Source of the DNA: an uncultured Prevotella sp.
GTDB lineage: Bacteria > Bacteroidota > Bacteroidia > Bacteroidales > Bacteroidaceae
Assembly: GCA_900550035.1 (NCBI GenBank)
Contig: URQS01000006.1
Location: forward strand, 1-64,000
Length of the DNA: 64,000 bases
Direction of reading: 5' to 3'
Shown: positions 8,623 to 16,560 of the stretch, one piece after another
Layout of the letters: each line of letters begins with the position of its first letter
How positions within the stretch are numbered: the stretch's first letter is position 1
Notes under the pieces: generated by a model
What the model saw: the letters and a program-made list of their open reading frames with translations, nothing else
Told to the model about the DNA's origin: nothing
The model's database searches: none
Made by a program: the position numbers and the translations under genes

Positions 8623-9016
8623 TACAATATTTGCATTTTCTGTCGCTGATGAATGTGAGTTGAGCGAGCAAGACCATCATTGGGTCGAAATTAGCGAGTT
8701 TTGAGCGTGCAATATATATATTACTAATATACAGAGTTTTACAGCGACTGCGACAGAGAATGTGCAATGACGGAGTGCATAAAAACAGTCCATTTCAGTG
8801 TAAAACGAGTACTATTGCAATGCAACGGTGGTCGTTTTGCACTCCAAATGGAGTACATTTGACTTGCAACTGTAGTACATTTGCAATGTAAAAGGGGTAC
8901 AAATGAAGAAAAACATGGTGTAGCCGCCAGTGCGAACCCATAAAAACAGCTACCGGAATCTCTAGAATCGATTTTTGATTTGTAACAGTTTTTTACTGCT
9001 TGGATTATATTTGCAT
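8623..9016. repeat. Dispersed ~393-bp element, copy A
   Basis: This stretch is homologous to 36376-36767. Both copies open with the same 16 bases (TACAATATTTGCATTT), share GAGTTTTGAGC further in, carry a 22-bp periodic array in the middle, share ATCTCTAGAATC and TTTGTAACA near the right end, and finish with ATATTTGCAT. Lengths are 394 and 392 bp. ATATTTGCAT at both ends acts as a direct repeat. No ORF, tRNA or transposase is inside, and I know of no described family that it matches. Confidence 0.75.
8791..8900. repeat. 22-bp periodic array in copy A (five units)
   Basis: Units at 8791-8812, 8813-8834, 8835-8856, 8857-8878 and 8879-8900 are each exactly 22 bp. They share TTTGCA near the start, AA in the middle and GTAC (or GTCG) at the end; the adjacent 8769-8790 may be a decayed sixth. 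Units differ at many positions, so the period is conserved better than the sequence. Confidence 0.7.
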
Positions 9017-9020
9017 AGGG

Positions 9021-9078
9021 TACAAAAAAACAAGAACAACATTGCCTACTCAATGCGAGTGAAGCAATGTTGTTCTTG
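9021..9078 (-). terminator. Terminator of the glyS-FKBP operon
   Basis: A perfect 15-bp stem (9031-9045 with 9064-9078) closes an 18-base loop and is followed on the minus strand by seven T (9030-9024). It lies 64 bases past the FKBP stop codon. Confidence 0.85.
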
Positions 9079-9141
9079 TCATTATTTATAATGTCTGATT
9101 GCCAAGGCTACGACGCTTACGTCATATGCCTACTAATCTAA

Positions 9142-9810
9142 TTATTCGTAAATCCAGCGACCGGTAGACTCAGCAGACTGAGCATCGGCTACACGCGAGA
9201 TAGACAATGGAACGTCGTTGGCCCGATAGTAAGCCACGAGTGTTACGTCGAATATGAGTGTAGAGTAGGCTGCGCCCGGTGTGGCAGACGAGCCGTAAGC
9301 CAACTGCTGCGGAATGATTACCTGCCAACGATCGCCAATGTGCATATACTGCAGAGCGGTGCCAAATCCAGTAACTACACCTTTCACGGCAAACTTCACA
9401 GGCATCATTGTGGTGAGGTCGTAATCGCCCGTCCACGACTGGTCGAACACTTTACCGTTGGGATAGCTTGGTGAAGGCAGCAGACGTCCGCTGTAGTGCA
9501 CCTTGACAGAGTCGGTATACAATGGGCATCCAGAGCCGGTTCCGGCATTGAGCACGTTCACAACGATGTGGTCGTAAGAGTGGGTTGCCACCTTATCCTC
9601 AATGTTGTATGCGCGCAATACCTTGCAGCTTGCATCGCCGGCATCTGCCTTCTTCTTAGCCTCGGCATAAGTCTTGTCGAAGTAAGAAGCATTGACGTTC
9701 TGCCAATCGGCAAACTCCTCAACATCGTCCGACGTCTCGCTGCACGAGGCGAGTCCTGCAATGAGAACCGCCACGAGAGCTGAGATTGCGAAAATATTAA
9801 ATTTCTTCAT
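9142..9810 (-). CDS. FKBP-type peptidyl-prolyl isomerase lipoprotein
   Basis: Envelope protein of 222 residues. A lipoprotein signal ends in the lipobox LASC (Cys at residue 23), so the mature protein is probably membrane-anchored. Residues about 95-195 form an FKBP domain: VKVHYSGRLLPSPSYPNGKVFDQSW, then VVTGFGTALQYMHIGDRWQVIIPQQLAYGS, then a final strand STLIFDVTLVAYY. FKBPs isomerise prolyl bonds and assist folding, here presumably of periplasmic or outer-membrane proteins. The gene starts 8 bases after glyS, so the two form an operon ending at the terminator at 9021-9078. Confidence 0.88.
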   Translation of the reverse strand: MKKFNIFAISALVAVLIAGLASCSETSDDVEEFADWQNVNASYFDKTYAEAKKKADAGDASCKVLRAYNIEDKVATHSYDHIVVNVLNAGTGSGCPLYTDSVKVHYSGRLLPSPSYPNGKVFDQSWTGDYDLTTMMPVKFAVKGVVTGFGTALQYMHIGDRWQVIIPQQLAYGSSATPGAAYSTLIFDVTLVAYYRANDVPLSISRVADAQSAESTGRWIYE

Positions 9811-9818
9811 TCTTTATA

Positions 9819-11360
9819 TTACTGTAATTTCTTGAGGAGGCTGGTGATGCTCACCTTGTCCTCGATGATGCTCTGAAGCTGATCGATGCTTACACGCTCC
9901 TGCTCCATTGTGTCGCGGAAACGCAGAGTTACGGTGTTGTCCTTCAGAGTGTCGTAGTCGACAGTCACGCAGTAAGGAGTTCCGACTGCATCCTGGCGAC
10001 GATAGCGCTTGCCGATAGTGTCCTTCTCATCGTAATGAGTGTTGAAGTGGAACTTGAGGTTGTTGACAATCTCGCGTGCCTTTTCAGGCAGACCGTCCTT
10101 CTTTACGAGCGGCAGCACAGCCAGCTTGGTAGGAGCGAGTGCCGGCGGCAGAAGCAATACGACGCGTGTCTCGCCGTTTTCGAGCTTCTCCTCACGATAA
10201 GAGTGGCACATGATGCTGAGGAACATACGGTCAACACCGATTGATGTCTCGATAACATACGGAGTGTACGACTCCTTGGTCATCGGGTCGAAGTACTTGA
10301 TTGAGCGACCAGAGAACTTCTCGTGCTGTGAGAGGTCGAAGTTTGTACGGCTGTGGATGCCCTCAACCTCCTTGAATCCGAACGGCATGCGGAACTCGAT
10401 GTCGGTAGCGGCGTTGGCGTAGTGGGCAAGTTTCTCGTGATCGTGGAAGCGGTAGTTCTCTGCGCCGAAGCCGAGAGTCTGGTGCCACTTCATACGGGTC
10501 TCCTTCCACTTCTGGAAGTATTCGAGTTCGGTGCCTGGCTGTACGAAGAACTGCATCTCCATCTGCTCAAACTCGCGCATACGGAATATGAACTGACGTG
10601 CAACAATCTCGTTACGGAAAGCCTTACCGATCTGTGCGATACCGAAAGGAATCTTCATACGGCCTGTCTTCTGAACGTTAAGGTAGTTGACAAAGATGCC
10701 CTGTGCTGTCTCGGGACGCAGATATACCTTCATTGCGCCTTCAGAAGTAGAACCCATTTCGGTAGAGAACATGAGGTTGAACTGGCGTACGTCGGTCCAG
10801 TTCTTTGTGCCGCTGATGGGGTCAACGATTTCCTCGTCCTCGATGATCTGCTTCAGTTCGGCAAGATCCGGACCCTGCATAGCCACAGTGTAGCGCTCGT
10901 GCAGAGCGTCGCGCTTCTGCTGGTGCTCGATAACGCGTGCGTTGGTGGCACGGAACTGAGCCTCGTCGAACGAGTCGCCGAAACGCTTGCGGGCCTTGGC
11001 TATCTCCTTCTCAATCTTCTCATCATACTTGGCTATCTGGTCCTCGATGAGAACGTCGGCACGGTAGCGCTTCTTTGAGTCGCGGTTGTCGATGAGGGGG
11101 TCGTTGAAAGCGTCAACGTGTCCGCTGGCCTTCCATATAGTAGGATGCATGAATATGGCTGAGTCGATGCCCACGATGTTCTCGTGCAGGAGCACCATGC
11201 TCTGCCACCAGTACTGCTTGATGTTGTTCTTCAGCTCAACGCCGTTCTGTCCGTAGTCGTATACTGCGCCCAGTCCGTCATAGATTTCGCTACTTGGGAA
11301 TACAAAACCGTACTCCTTGCAATGACTCACAATTTTCTTGAAAACGTCTTCTTGTGCCAT
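9819..11360 (-). CDS. glyS: Glycyl-tRNA synthetase (dimeric type)
   Basis: Class II synthetase of 513 residues that charges tRNA-Gly. It is the single-chain dimeric (eukaryote/Gram-positive-like) type, as usual in Bacteroidetes. Visible are the N-terminal YGFVFPSSEIYDGLGAVYDYG, class II motif 2 (AFRNEIVARQFIFRMREFEQMEMQFF), motif 3 (ETSIGVDRMFLSI) and a C-terminal anticodon-binding domain (PTKLAVLPLVKKDGLPEKA). The first gene of a two-gene operon with the FKBP lipoprotein. A TAACTTTG box lies at 11413-11420 upstream of the ATG. Confidence 0.96.
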   Translation of the reverse strand: MAQEDVFKKIVSHCKEYGFVFPSSEIYDGLGAVYDYGQNGVELKNNIKQYWWQSMVLLHENIVGIDSAIFMHPTIWKASGHVDAFNDPLIDNRDSKKRYRADVLIEDQIAKYDEKIEKEIAKARKRFGDSFDEAQFRATNARVIEHQQKRDALHERYTVAMQGPDLAELKQIIEDEEIVDPISGTKNWTDVRQFNLMFSTEMGSTSEGAMKVYLRPETAQGIFVNYLNVQKTGRMKIPFGIAQIGKAFRNEIVARQFIFRMREFEQMEMQFFVQPGTELEYFQKWKETRMKWHQTLGFGAENYRFHDHEKLAHYANAATDIEFRMPFGFKEVEGIHSRTNFDLSQHEKFSGRSIKYFDPMTKESYTPYVIETSIGVDRMFLSIMCHSYREEKLENGETRVVLLLPPALAPTKLAVLPLVKKDGLPEKAREIVNNLKFHFNTHYDEKDTIGKRYRRQDAVGTPYCVTVDYDTLKDNTVTLRFRDTMEQERVSIDQLQSIIEDKVSITSLLKKLQ

Positions 11361-11412
11361 TTTTTCTGTATTTTGTTATTCTGATATCTGTCTTAAATTT
11401 TACTATAGGATG

Positions 11413-11420
11413 CAAAGTTA
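11413..11420 (-). promoter_or_regulatory. -7 box upstream of glyS
   Basis: TAACTTTG on the minus strand, 53 bases before the glyS ATG, is a perfect match to TAnnTTTG. I see no clear -33 TTTG at the right distance. Confidence 0.5.
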
Positions 11421-11484
11421 CGCTTTTTTGATTGATTTTCTTGCCTTTATGGAGTTAAATGTTATGAAAGCACGGCTTTTGCAC

Positions 11485-12603
11485 TCAATGCCTTGACTGG
11501 GCATAAAACTCCTCGTATCGTTGCTGCATGCCACGTATAGAGAAATTGGCACGTGCATACTGCTGCGCTCTGTCGGCTATGCGTGTGCGGAAAGCGTCAT
11601 CGCACAGGCGGCCGAATATGCGGCGATAGTCGTCGGTATCGTTGGCGTGCGCCATAAGGGGCCAGTCGGGAGGCAGCGTATCGCGCAGTCCGGGCGCGTC
11701 GTTGGCTATTACTGGCAGACGATTCATGCTTGCCTCCATCGAGAGCATGCTCAGTCCCTCAAACACTGAGGGCATGAACAGATAGTCGAACGACGCCAGG
11801 CAGCCTGCCAGTCCGTATATCGGCGGCACGAGTCGGGCGTTGGTGAGCGGACGCGAGTTTTCGTCGCCTGCTATGGTCTGCTCTACAAGAGGGCGTTCCG
11901 AACCGTCGCCCGCTATGGTGAAGTAGAATCGCGAGTCGGCAGACAGCATGCGCAGCAGATCGCACAGCACACGCACACCCTTCTGCGGTTCAAGTCGTCC
12001 GGCAAAGAGGATGTTAACCTTGCCCGGACACAACTGCGACCACGGTTGCTGCGGCACTTCGCTCACTCCATTGTGTATAATCGGCGGAATGCTGCCGAAG
12101 CGTTCGGCATAGGCATCGCGCACCGAATCGGATATGGCTACGTTCGACTGACGCTTCACAAACATACGCTCCACCCAGCGGGCTGTGCGTGGCAGTCCGG
12201 TCCACAGTCTTGTGTTGTGTATGGTGCGCACTATGCGTGTGTGGCGAAACAACCACGGCATGAGCCTGACACTAACGTACAGTGCGAGGTCGGGTGTCTC
12301 GGTGTGGGTGTGGACGACGTCGGGACGCAGGCGCAGCATAATATAAAGCATGCGCAGGGGGAACAGCAGGGCTGCTATGCGCTCCACAAGGAAGTGCCAA
12401 CTGATGTCGGGCATCCACGAACGGTGGCACTTCACGCCGGCGGCGCGCAGCTCCGAGATAAACTTGGGGGTGTAGTCTGATCTGCCACGCAGTATCTCAA
12501 CTACATGATATTCCATGCCTTCTGTGGTCGACGCAGCTATATTGGCAGCCACACGCTCGGCGCCACCAAGATCAAAATGGGTTATTAGATGTAAGATTCG
12601 CAT
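11485..12603 (-). CDS. Glycosyltransferase, GT4-type (group 1)
   Basis: Cytoplasmic glycosyltransferase of 372 residues with a GT-B fold. It opens with MRILHLITHFDLGGAERVAANIA, the typical acceptor-binding start, and has the C-terminal donor-site signature PSVFEGLSMLSMEAS with the paired glutamates of retaining GT4 enzymes. The longer ATG at 12672 overlaps the preceding gene by about 50 bases and adds 23 residues that do not look conserved, so 12603 is preferred. It is the last gene of the minus-strand glycan locus, 20 bases after the DUF6080-like gene. The sugar is not predictable from sequence. Confidence 0.88.
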   Translation of the reverse strand: MRILHLITHFDLGGAERVAANIAASTTEGMEYHVVEILRGRSDYTPKFISELRAAGVKCHRSWMPDISWHFLVERIAALLFPLRMLYIMLRLRPDVVHTHTETPDLALYVSVRLMPWLFRHTRIVRTIHNTRLWTGLPRTARWVERMFVKRQSNVAISDSVRDAYAERFGSIPPIIHNGVSEVPQQPWSQLCPGKVNILFAGRLEPQKGVRVLCDLLRMLSADSRFYFTIAGDGSERPLVEQTIAGDENSRPLTNARLVPPIYGLAGCLASFDYLFMPSVFEGLSMLSMEASMNRLPVIANDAPGLRDTLPPDWPLMAHANDTDDYRRIFGRLCDDAFRTRIADRAQQYARANFSIRGMQQRYEEFYAQSRH

Positions 12604-12623
12604 TGTTTTTATTGGTATGTTGT

Positions 12624-13940
12624 CTATACAAGATAGCCTACGATTATTGTTCCGTTCCATGCCCACAGCCATACTGCCATGGCTGCAACAAGCAGTCGCA
12701 GCGCTCCAGAGTGGCTACAGCGCAGCAGATAGGCGGCACCTATAGAGAAGATGAATGCCCAGTGGGCGGTCATGATATACACCTCGTTGAGTCCGAATCC
12801 GAAGCCCAGGTGCATCGTCATATCAAAAACAAACCACGAGGCGACTACAAGGAAGAAGCGCTCACGGCGTGCCACCCACGCACCCGCTATGAGCAGGAGC
12901 ACGAGCACAGCCTCAACGACGTAATTAATAAATGAGCGATAGCCCACGAATACGGGGCGCGTCTGCTGTACGTCTTCCATAAGATGGTCGCGATGCAGCT
13001 GCAACGACTCGCCCATAAGATTGTGTACCACCGACTGCCAGCGCGATGTTGTCATGTCGCTCCATTCGAGCAGGGGCACCTTCTTGGTCATAGCCTCACC
13101 ATTTTGACGACGCACAAACTCGTCGTGCTTCTTCAACCGCTCTATACGTGCAGGATCTTTCTTAGCCACATGCGCCTCAATGCGCTTGATGCTACGCTCC
13201 TGCGGGGTTATGATAAGGCTCTGCGTAGCCACATAGACGGCTCCAAGTATGAGCGTTGGCACCACGAACGACAGTATGCTGCGCACCGAAAACACGCGTT
13301 TTCCGTTGGCTATCCACGCTGCCAGCGCCACCTTGACACCATTGGTGAGCGTGACTCCGGCTGTAAGGAAATACAGAAGTGCCGACTGCCATAGCGGCAT
13401 ACGAGTGCCACGCAGCAAGTGCTTGCCTGTGACGTAGAGCGTAAGCATGAGCAGAGGCAGCGACATAGCGAAATGGTCGGGCACCATCGTTGCCACCATT
13501 ACGTGAGCCATGCCGTAGAACAGGGCTGTGAGCAGGGTGGCATCCGAACGCTCGCAGCCTACTATCTCGCGCAATATGCGATGCAGAAGTACCGCTCCTG
13601 CCACGTCGCACACTATGAGCAGCGCCGCCATGAGGAACGGTGCGAAGTTGAACTCGGTGGGTGGCATGAGCTGATGATTGATCCAATAGAGCGGCAACAG
13701 CAGGAGCACGAAGAGCGGATGGCGCAACGAGTTCCAGTGCAGACGCATGCACGAGATGAATATCAGCGAGAATACGTCGTAGCCCGACATGTTCAGGTGG
13801 TTGTAGAACACCGACCAGAAGCCCACATGCGCTCCACGTGTAAAGGAGTCGTAATGGGCATATATAAGTAATGCGTTGAGCAGGGTGAACACTATTGCAG
13901 CAACGAGTGCCACGGGGCGTTCTTCTTTTCTTATCAACAT
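12624..13940 (-). CDS. Polytopic membrane protein, paralogue 1 (DUF6080-like)
   Basis: Inner-membrane protein of 438 residues with about ten hydrophobic segments. It is clearly paralogous to the next gene upstream: shared blocks include ILREIVGCERSDATLLT / ICREIVGVSRTDSTLLT, MVPDHFAMS / MVPDHFIIS, GFGLNEVYIMTAHW / GFGINEVYIMSAHW and AVWLWAWNGTIIVGYL / AVWLWAWNVTLIVGYL. The first external loop has an acidic residue (HYDSFT), as in GT-C glycosyltransferases that use polyprenyl-phosphate sugars; this role is inference. It may be the family called DUF6080, a name from memory. The tight spacing places it in the glycan operon. Confidence 0.7.
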   Translation of the reverse strand: MLIRKEERPVALVAAIVFTLLNALLIYAHYDSFTRGAHVGFWSVFYNHLNMSGYDVFSLIFISCMRLHWNSLRHPLFVLLLLPLYWINHQLMPPTEFNFAPFLMAALLIVCDVAGAVLLHRILREIVGCERSDATLLTALFYGMAHVMVATMVPDHFAMSLPLLMLTLYVTGKHLLRGTRMPLWQSALLYFLTAGVTLTNGVKVALAAWIANGKRVFSVRSILSFVVPTLILGAVYVATQSLIITPQERSIKRIEAHVAKKDPARIERLKKHDEFVRRQNGEAMTKKVPLLEWSDMTTSRWQSVVHNLMGESLQLHRDHLMEDVQQTRPVFVGYRSFINYVVEAVLVLLLIAGAWVARRERFFLVVASWFVFDMTMHLGFGFGLNEVYIMTAHWAFIFSIGAAYLLRCSHSGALRLLVAAMAVWLWAWNGTIIVGYLV

Positions 13941-13971
13941 GGTTGTCAGCGATGAGTATTATGTGTTACTG

Positions 13972-15447
13972 TTAGTACAGATAGCCTACGATGAGCGTCA
14001 CGTTCCACGCCCACAGCCACACGGCGAGCAATGCCAGCACGCCCTTCAGCGCAAGCTGGTAGCGGCGGCGACCTACGTTCTTGAGCAGGAATGCCACGGC
14101 TATAGGTATGGCGTAAATCCAGTGTGCCGACATGATGTACACCTCGTTGATACCGAATCCCAATCCTATGTGCAGCACCATGTCGAGAGCGAAGTAAGAC
14201 ATGACAAGCCACATGAAGCGCGAGCGGCGTCCTGCCCACACTCCCAGCACAAACAGAAGGGCTATGACGGCCTCAACGGCATAGTTGTACCAGTGGTTGT
14301 AGCTTACAATCATGGGTCGCGACTTGAGCACATCGCCCAGCACATGGTCCTGATGGAGCTGTATCGACTCGCCCAGCAGGTTCTCGACTATCGACTCTGA
14401 GCGCGACGTCGTGATGTCGGTCCAGCTTATGAACTCGCCATTGGCAATGGGCTTGCCGTTCTTGCGACGACGCACGGGCTTCGGCTTGGCCTTGGCTATG
14501 GAGTCGCGCTGCAACGAATCGCGGTGCAACGAGTCCATCTGCTCCAGCGTGAACGACGCTATGCGAATGGAATCCTGGCGGTGACGCTCGGCAGCTTCAG
14601 CCTTCTTCTTAGCCTCCTTGGCTGCCTTTGCCTTGGCACGTGCCGCCTTGGCAGCCACATCACGCGGCCATACAATGTGGTCGTAGCTCATGCGCGCCGC
14701 TCCCCAGGTGAGGGCTGCGGGCAGAAGAATGGCAAGGAAGAGAAACTTGGGGCGGAATATGCGGAATCCGTTGACAAAAAGATTCGACAGATATATCTTC
14801 AGTCCGTTGTTGAGCGATGTTCCGGCGGTGAGGAAGAAGTAGAGTGCCGACTGCCAGATGGTGAGTTTGCGGCGGCGTATCATCAGCTTTCCGCTGACGT
14901 AGAGGGCAAGCAGCAACAGCATCATGGATATGATGAAGTGGTCGGGCACCATCGACGAGAGCATCACAAAGGCAAAACCGAAGAAGAAGAAGGTGAGCAG
15001 AGTGGAGTCGGTACGGCTCACGCCCACTATCTCACGACAGATGCGATAGAGGAATATGGCTGAGTAGAAAGCCGAAAACATCTGTATGGCAGCAACAATA
15101 AATATGGCACAATTGATGCCCGTAGCCCATATCAATGCCTGATTGATAAGATATGGTACGTACATATAGAACGCCAATAGCGGATGACGATAGACATTAT
15201 AGCCTGCCGTCCAATCGCTCACCACCGAATAGGTGATGGGGTCGAAGCCCGAAATGTGGAACTTGGATATGAACAGATGCCAATAGTGGGCGTTGAGCGG
15301 TGTGAACACGTCGTAATACTTGCACACGACGAGTGCATCCAATGTCAAGAACACCAGCAACAACACTATTGCCAGCGCACGTTCCTCACGCTTAATGCGG
15401 AAGAGCGACGTAAAAATCCTAACTAAGGGGTTATCTTTTATATTCAT
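13972..15447 (-). CDS. Polytopic membrane protein, paralogue 2 (DUF6080-like)
   Basis: Inner-membrane protein of 491 residues, 31 bases upstream of its shorter paralogue. The layout is the same, with YYDVFTP in the first external loop and a conserved ISGFDP further on. The extra length is mainly a highly charged segment at about residues 255-325 (alternating Ala-Lys, then repeated DSL/RDS), which looks like a cytoplasmic or periplasmic coiled linker. Conserved ends and divergent middles suggest an old tandem duplication followed by specialisation. Lipid-linked sugar transferase or polymerase is the best guess from context; no catalytic assignment is certain. Confidence 0.7.
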   Translation of the reverse strand: MNIKDNPLVRIFTSLFRIKREERALAIVLLLVFLTLDALVVCKYYDVFTPLNAHYWHLFISKFHISGFDPITYSVVSDWTAGYNVYRHPLLAFYMYVPYLINQALIWATGINCAIFIVAAIQMFSAFYSAIFLYRICREIVGVSRTDSTLLTFFFFGFAFVMLSSMVPDHFIISMMLLLLALYVSGKLMIRRRKLTIWQSALYFFLTAGTSLNNGLKIYLSNLFVNGFRIFRPKFLFLAILLPAALTWGAARMSYDHIVWPRDVAAKAARAKAKAAKEAKKKAEAAERHRQDSIRIASFTLEQMDSLHRDSLQRDSIAKAKPKPVRRRKNGKPIANGEFISWTDITTSRSESIVENLLGESIQLHQDHVLGDVLKSRPMIVSYNHWYNYAVEAVIALLFVLGVWAGRRSRFMWLVMSYFALDMVLHIGLGFGINEVYIMSAHWIYAIPIAVAFLLKNVGRRRYQLALKGVLALLAVWLWAWNVTLIVGYLY

Positions 15448-15466
15448 ATCAATATCTCAATTGTAG

Positions 15467-15537
15467 CTTTTTTACTTTTTTACCTTTTTACTCTTTTACT
15501 TTTTTACCTTTTTACCTTTTTACTCTTTTACCTTTAA
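15467..15537. repeat. Octamer array (ACYYTTTT) entering the 3' end of gtrA
   Basis: Nine imperfect 8-bp units (on the minus strand GTAAAAAG / GTAAAAGA types) fill the gap between gtrA and paralogue 2. The array continues into gtrA: its final codons Leu-Lys-Val-Lys-Glu and stop are array sequence. Comparable arrays lie at 59769-59836 and 60632-60668. Confidence 0.8.
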
Positions 15538-15915
15538 AAAGTATCTCACCAGCACAAAGTTGACCGGCACACAAACGGCAAACATCGGTATGGGTGCCCA
15601 TTGCTTAGACAGTCCCAACCAGATGAACAGATTGAGCGTGAGCATCTGCAGCACATAGTTGACGGCATGGCTGAGAGCGAAACCGGCTCCACGACGTGCC
15701 GAAGCCTTTACGCGGAACGTGTAGCGTGTGGAGGCTACAAAGTTGAAGGCGAAGCTGACGGCATAGGCTATGGTCATGGCAAGTGTCGGGTTGAGCCACA
15801 GCACCAGCACGAAATATACTCCATACTGTATCAGTGTGGCGGTGACACCTACTATGGCGAAGCGCAACACCTCGCCCATCTTACCGTCAAATTTATTCTG
15901 AATGTCTGTATACAT
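15520..15915 (-). CDS. GtrA-family membrane protein
   Basis: Protein of 131 residues with four hydrophobic segments and the GtrA pattern (LRFAIVGVTATLIQYGVYFVL; AYAVSFAFNFVASTRYTF). GtrA proteins are thought to move polyprenyl-phosphate-linked sugars across the inner membrane or to support the transferase that makes them. Genes for the UbiA-like and HAD enzymes lie directly upstream, with 15 bases between HAD and gtrA. The C-terminal LKVKE is encoded by an octamer repeat and is probably a recent extension. Confidence 0.85.
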   Translation of the reverse strand: MYTDIQNKFDGKMGEVLRFAIVGVTATLIQYGVYFVLVLWLNPTLAMTIAYAVSFAFNFVASTRYTFRVKASARRGAGFALSHAVNYVLQMLTLNLFIWLGLSKQWAPIPMFAVCVPVNFVLVRYFLKVKE

Positions 15916-15930
15916 TATATTATTAGGTTT

Positions 15931-16560
15931 TTACCTTTCGACAAAGGGGCGGTAGAAGGCATTGTCGGCAAAGGCGAGCAATTCGCGGTCGCCACGACTG
16001 TCGCCATAGGCTTCTACTATGTATGAGGAACGCTTGCTGGCAAGGTCGGAATATTCGGCAAGCACACGACACACTTTCTCCGGACCGTAGCAGTTGTTGG
16101 TGAGGAAGCGGCCGGTAAGTAGTCCGTCGCTGTCTACCTCTACCTTGGTGCCTATCACACGAAAATCAGAGCCACTTCTTACTATGAGTTGGTCGAAGAA
16201 CGGGCGCACCCAGTTGTCGATGCTCGCACTTACTATTGCCACGGTAGCATTTTCAGCAAACAGTTCGTCCAACTTTCTGAGTGCCTGCGGTCGCAGCAGA
16301 TGCTTGTTGTCGGCAGCAAAACGGCGACACAGGTCGTCGAAATCGCTGAGCTTCATTCCGCGGAAATACCATGCAAAGAGGTGCTGCTTGGCTCGCCAGT
16401 TGGCATACAGATGCAGCTTCATCAACACCAGTATCGGACTGAACAGTGCAAATCCTAACACAAAACGCCACTTGCCGCAAGCATAGCGTATGAAGCACAG
16501 AAGGGTGTCGGCGGAGGTAAGCGTTCCGTCGAAATCAAATAAATATATCCGTCGCATCAT
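15931..16560 (-). CDS. HAD-superfamily phosphatase (HAD-IB type)
   Basis: Protein of 209 residues with HAD motif I DFDGTLT (nucleophile Asp at residue 9, acid Asp at 11), motif II in AIVSAS and motif III/IV in EAYGDSRGDRELL. A hydrophobic helix near residues 32-50 suggests membrane association. The ATG at 16560 overlaps the UbiA stop codon (ATGA), so translation is coupled; the longer frame from 16596 would run through UbiA coding sequence. By position it may remove the 5-phosphate from polyprenyl-phosphoribose-5-phosphate, a step done by a different phosphatase family in mycobacteria; that is inference. Confidence 0.82.
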   Translation of the reverse strand: MMRRIYLFDFDGTLTSADTLLCFIRYACGKWRFVLGFALFSPILVLMKLHLYANWRAKQHLFAWYFRGMKLSDFDDLCRRFAADNKHLLRPQALRKLDELFAENATVAIVSASIDNWVRPFFDQLIVRSGSDFRVIGTKVEVDSDGLLTGRFLTNNCYGPEKVCRVLAEYSDLASKRSSYIVEAYGDSRGDRELLAFADNAFYRPFVER

